Source: an uncultured Clostridia bacterium (GTDB lineage: Bacteria; Bacillota; Clostridia; Oscillospirales; Oscillospiraceae). Taken from it: DNA of 16,798 nucleotides. Made by a program: the position numbers and the translations under genes. The notes below the pieces were generated by a model. The model was not told the origin of the DNA and did not search any database. It was given only the letters and a program-made list of their open reading frames with translations. The DNA lies in contig CALLZZ010000388.1 in the NCBI GenBank assembly GCA_937858235.1, positions 1 to 16,798 on the forward strand, written 5' to 3'. This document shows positions 12,461 to 16,798 of this stretch, piece after piece; position 1 is the stretch's first letter; each line of letters opens with the position of its first letter.

Positions 12461-14887
12461 ATGGCAGACAATTTTGGATTAAAAATCGGAGTTGAGGGCG
12501 AGCGTGAGTTTAAAAAGGCTCTCTCTGATATCAATCAATCTTTTAAAGTGCTAGGCTCAGAGATGACCCTAGTGACAAGTCAGTTTGATAAAAACGATAA
12601 ATCCGTCAATGCACTCACCGCTCGCAATGCGGTTTTAAATAAAGAAATCGATGCACAAAAAGATAAAATTACTACCCTCAAGGCTGCACTGGATAATGCC
12701 GCATCCTCTTTCGGTGAAAATGACCGCCGCACACAGAATTGGCAAATTCAGCTGAATAGGGCGCAAGCTGAACTCAATGGTATGGAGCGTGAACTTGCCG
12801 AAACTGCTGAGGGTACCGATGACCTTGGTGATGAACTGAAGGCTACAGGCGATGAGGCAGAGAAGTCTGGTGGTAAGTTTGAAAAGCTGGGCAGTGTACT
12901 TAAAGGTGTCGGAGTGGCAATGGGTGCTGTCGCAGTTGCCGTTGGTGTTGCTGCAATCAAACTGGGCAAAGATGTTGTTCAGCAGTTTGGTGAGCTGGAG
13001 CAGAACCTTGGCGGCAGTGAAGCTGTGTTTGGGAAGTATGCCGCCTCCATTCAAAAAACTGGTGAGGAGGCATACAAAAACCTTGGTGTATCTCAAAGCC
13101 AGTATCTTGCTACAGCCAATAAAATGGGTGCGTTGTTCCAAGGCTCTGGTATACAGCAACAAAAAAGTCTTGAATTGACTGAGAAAGCAATGCAGAGAGC
13201 AGCGGATATGGCATCCGTCATGGGTATTGATATGTCTATGGCTATGGAGGCTGTCACAGGTGCGGCGAAGGGTAATTTTACCATGATGGATAACCTTGGT
13301 GTAGCTATGAATGCTACTAACATCCAAGCCTATGCTCTCGCCAAGGGTCTGGACTTTACTTGGAATACCGCAACTCAAGCTGAAAAAGCCGAAGTCGCCA
13401 TGCAAATGTTTTTCGAGAATACAGAGCAGTATGCCGGTAACTTTGCAAAAGAGTCAACTCAAACAATTTCTGGTTCCATTGGGTTGTTAAAAGCTGCAGT
13501 CGGTAGTTTTACCGCTGGACTTGGCAATGCAGGTGCTGATATGACAAACCTTACGGAAAACCTTGTAGATGCCTTTGAGGCGGTGGTCAAAAATATCGTG
13601 CCTGTGCTTGAAAATATTGTGAAGGCTCTGCCACAGGCAACAGGAGCAATCTTGCAAGCGGTCGGTGACCTCTTACCGATGTTACTTGAAACAGTAACCA
13701 ATATTTTCACACAGGTATTGCAGGCTGTTTTGAATCTGCTTCCAGAACTTATCCCCGCTGCCGTTGCCGCAGTGATGACGATAGTTGGGGCTTTGATTGA
13801 GAGCTTGCCCCTTCTTATCGATGCGGCGGTGCAGTTGGTGACGGCACTTGTGAGTGGCATTGGAGAGGCTCTGCCAAGTCTTATACCAGCGGCAGTAAAT
13901 GCCATCACAACTATTGTGAAGGGTTTGGTTGATAACCTGCCCATGATTCTTAATGCCGCTTTGCAGTTAATACTTGGTTTAGCACAAGGACTTGTAGATG
14001 CTATTCCTCAGCTTGTTTCTGCTTTGCCTGCCATCATAAAAGCACTGGTGGATTTTTTAGTTAAATCCATTCCACACATTATCGATGCAGGCATAAAATT
14101 ATTGACTTCACTGGTAACAGCATTGCCTACCATTATTACGGCAATCGTAAATGCGATTCCGCAAATTATTGACAGCATCATCAGCGCGGTCACTGGGTCT
14201 ATCCCACAGATTATTGATGCGGGCATTAAGCTTTTGATTTCTCTGATTCAAGCACTGCCACAGATTATAACCACCATTGTAGGTGCAATTCCTAAAATCA
14301 TAACTTCACTGGTGAATGCCATTGTAGGAAACATCGACAAGATTATTCTTGCAGGTGTTCAGCTGCTTGTGGCACTGATTGCAAATCTGCCAAGGATTAT
14401 TGTAGAAATTGTCAAAGCAGTACCACAGATTATTGCCGGAATTGTAAATGCTTTTGCTAACTATTACAGTCAAATGGCAAAGGTCGGCGGCAATTTAATA
14501 AAGGGTCTGTGGAATGGAATTTCAGACGCAGGTGCATGGTTATGGAATAAAATTTCTGGCTTTTTCGGCAATGTGGTATCGAAGATTAAGGACTTCTTTG
14601 GCATCCACTCCCCATCTGCTCTGTTTGCTGGAATAGGCCGCAATATGGGAGAAGGCATCGGTGTTGGATTTGAAGATGCAATGACGGCTGTTTCAAGGGA
14701 TATGCAAAATGCAGTTCCTACAAGCTTTGGTTTAAATTATGGTAATGTAAACGGACAAAGTGGTGCCATTCCAAATGGTGCTAATATCACGCAGAATATT
14801 TCAGTGGTAACACCTAAGGCACTGTCTGAAAAGGAACTGGCACGGGAGTTTAAAAATCTATCCCGAAAGCTGGCACTTGAATTTTAA
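12461..14887 (+). CDS. Tail tape measure protein (TP901 type)
   Basis: This long protein sets tail length and is ejected with the DNA. The 808 residues show an N-terminal charged coiled-coil part (about 10-140), a hydrophobic Gly/Ala/Val stretch (148-166), and the TP901-core region (about 170-340: GGSEAVFGKYA, GVSQSQYLATANKMGALFQG, AADMASVMGIDM, GAAKGNFTMMDNLGVAMN). A long run of hydrophobic amphipathic helices (about 370-667) includes three tandem 44-residue repeats. The C-terminus carries the common motif FGIHSPS (713-719). AAGGAGGTG (12444-12452) supports the ATG at 12461. An overlapping ATG at 12456 is out of frame. By the usual rule of about 1.5 angstrom per residue, the tail would be about 120 nm, as an estimate. 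Confidence 0.95.
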   Translation: MADNFGLKIGVEGEREFKKALSDINQSFKVLGSEMTLVTSQFDKNDKSVNALTARNAVLNKEIDAQKDKITTLKAALDNAASSFGENDRRTQNWQIQLNRAQAELNGMERELAETAEGTDDLGDELKATGDEAEKSGGKFEKLGSVLKGVGVAMGAVAVAVGVAAIKLGKDVVQQFGELEQNLGGSEAVFGKYAASIQKTGEEAYKNLGVSQSQYLATANKMGALFQGSGIQQQKSLELTEKAMQRAADMASVMGIDMSMAMEAVTGAAKGNFTMMDNLGVAMNATNIQAYALAKGLDFTWNTATQAEKAEVAMQMFFENTEQYAGNFAKESTQTISGSIGLLKAAVGSFTAGLGNAGADMTNLTENLVDAFEAVVKNIVPVLENIVKALPQATGAILQAVGDLLPMLLETVTNIFTQVLQAVLNLLPELIPAAVAAVMTIVGALIESLPLLIDAAVQLVTALVSGIGEALPSLIPAAVNAITTIVKGLVDNLPMILNAALQLILGLAQGLVDAIPQLVSALPAIIKALVDFLVKSIPHIIDAGIKLLTSLVTALPTIITAIVNAIPQIIDSIISAVTGSIPQIIDAGIKLLISLIQALPQIITTIVGAIPKIITSLVNAIVGNIDKIILAGVQLLVALIANLPRIIVEIVKAVPQIIAGIVNAFANYYSQMAKVGGNLIKGLWNGISDAGAWLWNKISGFFGNVVSKIKDFFGIHSPSALFAGIGRNMGEGIGVGFEDAMTAVSRDMQNAVPTSFGLNYGNVNGQSGAIPNGANITQNISVVTPKALSEKELAREFKNLSRKLALEF
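14066..14461 (+). repeat. Three tandem 44-residue repeats in the tape measure protein
   Basis: Residues 536-579, 580-623 and 624-667 are gapless repeats of 44 residues (132 nt each). Each has the layout S/N-I-x-x-I-I-x-A-G-[IV]-[KQ]-L-L near the start, then A/N-L-P-x-I-I, then a second Ile-Pro or Val-Pro-x-I-I. Copies 1 and 2 begin SIPHIIDAGIKLL and SIPQIIDAGIKLL. Copy 3 (NIDKIILAGVQLL) is more diverged. The internal half-repeat (about 22 residues, Pro followed by Ile-Ile) suggests an older smaller unit. Less regular relatives extend upstream from about residue 372. Confidence 0.85.
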
Positions 14888-14899
14888 GGGGGTCTGACT

Positions 14900-15751
14900 A
14901 TGGAACTGACATATACCAACTCTGGCGGTGAAAGTATTACATTAAAACAAAACCGCCCATATTTTCTAACAAAAATAGACGGAACAGGCAACATACGTCA
15001 GACCGTCAATACCTTCAAGGCACCAGATCAAGACGGTGCTTTTTATATATCATCAACTCTCGATATGCGTAACATCACCCTGGAAGGCACTATCGTTGCA
15101 AATACTCCAGACGAGGCATATACACATAGACAACGACTACTCCAAATATTCAGTCCAAAATTGCGAGGAACTCTCCTATATCGTGGACGGCAGATTTCAT
15201 GTGTTGTAGAGGAGGCAGGTTTTACTGTATCCTCCAGACAGCGAATACCAAACTTTTTTATCAGTTTGCTTTGCCCTTCACCCTTTTTTGAAACATTGGA
15301 TGAGATACGAGAGGAATTGGCATCCTGGATTCCGATGTTTGAGTTTGAATTGGAGATACCCGAAGATGGCATGGAGTTTGGTGCAAGACAACCAAGTCAA
15401 ATTATCATGGTAGATAATATTGGTGATGTATCCTGTGGCTGTGAGATTGTTTTTCGTGCCTTAGGTGCGGTTACAAATCCAGAACTTTTAAATATTGATA
15501 CTGGCGAATATATCCGACTTCTTACGACGATGAGTGCCAATGATGAACTTCGGGTTTATACCCACTTTGCAGGCAAGCGGGTAGTCAGTGTTAATGGGCA
15601 GGCAGTAACAAATGCTTTTTCACTGCTGGACACAGGCTCAGTGTTCTTTCAGCTTGCCGCAGGGATTAATACTCTGCGTTATGATGCATCAGTCAATATG
15701 GATCTATTGGAGGTCAGTGTTTATTTTAGACCTCAGTTTTTGGGGGTGTAA
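14900..15751 (+). CDS. Distal tail protein Dit (Sipho_tail family)
   Basis: This forms the hexameric hub at the tail tip that links the tube to the receptor-binding or tail-fibre parts. The 283-residue length and the position right after the tape measure gene fit the siphovirus Dit / 'phage tail family protein' (PF05709). Supporting parts are the N-terminal strands (SGGESITLKQNRPYFLTKID), TFKAPDQDGAFYIS (the usual 'G-x-x' turn region), the segment THRQRLLQIFSPKLRGTLLY, FFISLLCPSPFFET typical of the family, and the C-terminal jelly-roll-like half ending SVNMDLLEVSVYFRPQFLGV. AAGGGGG (14886-14892) is 7 nt before the ATG. The next gene starts 2 nt after its stop. Confidence 0.9.
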   Translation: MELTYTNSGGESITLKQNRPYFLTKIDGTGNIRQTVNTFKAPDQDGAFYISSTLDMRNITLEGTIVANTPDEAYTHRQRLLQIFSPKLRGTLLYRGRQISCVVEEAGFTVSSRQRIPNFFISLLCPSPFFETLDEIREELASWIPMFEFELEIPEDGMEFGARQPSQIIMVDNIGDVSCGCEIVFRALGAVTNPELLNIDTGEYIRLLTTMSANDELRVYTHFAGKRVVSVNGQAVTNAFSLLDTGSVFFQLAAGINTLRYDASVNMDLLEVSVYFRPQFLGV

Positions 15752-15753
15752 GG

Positions 15754-16798
15754 ATGGAACTATATATTTATAATTCAGAACGTGAACTTATAGGCATTGT
15801 GGAGTCCTTTGATTATCTTCGCTGGACGAGGCGGTATTCCCAGTGTGGGTCTTTTGAGTTAAACGCTATATCCACACCCGAAAATGCTGACCTTTTGAAA
15901 GAAGGGAATATCATCTGGAAAAGTGATGACGAAGAGGCAGGAATTATTGAATATCTAAAACTCTCTCAGACAGATAGTGAGTTTATCACGGTAAGCGGTC
16001 GGTTTGCCACATCCCTTCTTGCCCGTCGAATAGTGTGGGGAACGGAGAATTTGTCTGGTGATCTTTCGGTCTGTGCAGAGCAGCTTTTAAACCATAACCT
16101 TATTTCCCCTTCTGATTCAGCAAGGCAGATTACTGGTGTATCCTTTTCTTCTCCAAATCTTGGTGTATCGGTCAGTACGCAAATCTCCTACCGTAACCTC
16201 ATGGATGCAGTGACAGGACTATGTGACGCTTCAGATATTGGCATTAAGACGGTATTCAGTCAAGAAACAGGAGCTTTTGCAGTGACACTGTATAATGGTT
16301 CGGTATCACAGGCTGTGTTTTCCAAGGAATATGAGAATCTGACTGAACAGGTATATACAGAGAGTGAAACGGACTATGCTAACACTGCACTTATCGGTGG
16401 TGAAGGTGAAGGTGCCCAGCGGACATTTGTTGCCATTACAAGTGGCTCCGGGGAAACCCGCCGTGAAATCTTCGTGGATGCCAAGGACCTGCGAATAGAA
16501 GATTTTGGGGCAGGCTATACTGATGCATTGACTTTCCGTGGTCAAAGCAAACTGAATGAACTGGCAATGCGTTACACCTTTGACACAACCGTCAATCCTC
16601 ATGGTAATCTTACCTACAAGATAGAATTCGACCTTGGGCAGATGGTTAAAGTTGTTTCCAAGACATGGGGTGTAACCATGACCACACGCATTACGGAAGT
16701 AGAAGAAACCTATGATGCAGATGGTCAGAGCATTAGTGTTGTATTTGGAAAAGCTGAACTTACAATCGCACAGAAAATACGCTCCGACATGAGTCAGG
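15754..16798 (+). CDS. Gp37-like tail tip (Tal-type) protein, cut by window end
   Basis: An open frame of 348 codons runs from the ATG at 15754 off the right edge. The sequence (MELYIYNSERELIGIVESFD, YLRWTRRYSQCGSFELNA, GIIEYLKLSQTDSEFITVSG, RFATSLLARRIVWG) fits the siphovirus ReqiPepy6 Gp37-like family. That family resembles the N-terminal gp27-like barrel domains of tail-associated proteins that close the tail tip below Dit. The GEGEGAQR and TTRITEVEETYDADGQSISV segments also fit. AGG at 15751-15753 and a G-run at 15742-15746 precede the start, next to the Dit stop. The missing C-terminus could carry a peptidase, fibre or carbohydrate-binding part. Confidence 0.88.
   Translation, partial: MELYIYNSERELIGIVESFDYLRWTRRYSQCGSFELNAISTPENADLLKEGNIIWKSDDEEAGIIEYLKLSQTDSEFITVSGRFATSLLARRIVWGTENLSGDLSVCAEQLLNHNLISPSDSARQITGVSFSSPNLGVSVSTQISYRNLMDAVTGLCDASDIGIKTVFSQETGAFAVTLYNGSVSQAVFSKEYENLTEQVYTESETDYANTALIGGEGEGAQRTFVAITSGSGETRREIFVDAKDLRIEDFGAGYTDALTFRGQSKLNELAMRYTFDTTVNPHGNLTYKIEFDLGQMVKVVSKTWGVTMTTRITEVEETYDADGQSISVVFGKAELTIAQKIRSDMSQ

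Noticed and set aside
12635..13405. A 256-codon open frame on the - strand inside the tape measure gene
   Set aside because: The translation is rich in Cys, His, Phe and Ser, as expected from reading a helical repeat-rich gene backwards. No start signal or promoter points that way, and all other genes are on the + strand.
13459..13944. A 161-codon - strand open frame inside the tape measure gene
   Set aside because: It is Ala/Thr/Ile-rich low-complexity sequence mirroring the hydrophobic repeats of the + strand gene. No initiation signals.

Overview
The window is the left part of the late (virion structural) region of a siphovirus or prophage of a low-GC Gram-positive host. A gut-type clostridium or relative is the best guess. 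The grounds are strong AAGGAGG-type ribosome binding sites, AT-leaning codon use, and phage families typical of Clostridia: a phi13-type major tail protein, a ReqiPepy6 Gp37-like tail protein, and DUF4314 and DUF5049 proteins. All genes lie on the + strand. No host gene, integrase, repressor, lysis gene, tRNA, rRNA or CRISPR array was seen. Assignments come from reading motifs and remembered family features, not from database searches.

Region 1 (1-1896) is a C5-cytosine DNA methyltransferase that appears to have lost its N-terminus. The AdoMet-binding motif I is absent, and a stop codon and an AT-rich non-coding stretch lie just upstream of the recognisable part. Its target-recognition region is unusually long and built from degenerate '(A/P/S)-T-L' repeats.

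Region 2 (about 1929-4777) looks like an independently expressed accessory cassette, or moron. It holds a protein usually labelled 'virulence protein', a DUF4314 protein, a COOH-NH2 ligase (amidoligase_2), an AIG2-like gamma-glutamylcyclotransferase and a DUF5049 protein. Two near-identical 47-nt promoter-like direct repeats precede the first gene and the amidoligase gene. A possible intrinsic terminator closes the cassette just before the terminase gene. The 'virulence protein' and the amidoligase share a gapless 38-residue C-terminal module (18 identities), which ties two otherwise unrelated proteins together. This is the most interesting system in the window.

Region 3 (4801-16798) is a tightly packed HK97-type head and tail operon. 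It runs: large terminase, portal, ClpP-like prohead protease, major capsid protein, small head fibre protein, gp6-like connector, head closure, HK97 gp10-like protein, tail terminator, phi13-type major tail protein, tail assembly chaperones G and G-T, tape measure, distal tail protein (Dit), and the start of a Gp37-like tail protein cut by the window end. Many genes overlap by ATGA or sit a few bases apart. The G/G-T pair carries a textbook -1 frameshift signal: A_AAA_AAC followed by a 12-bp stem-loop. No small terminase gene is recognisable upstream of the large one. The 117-nt gap there holds two hairpins.
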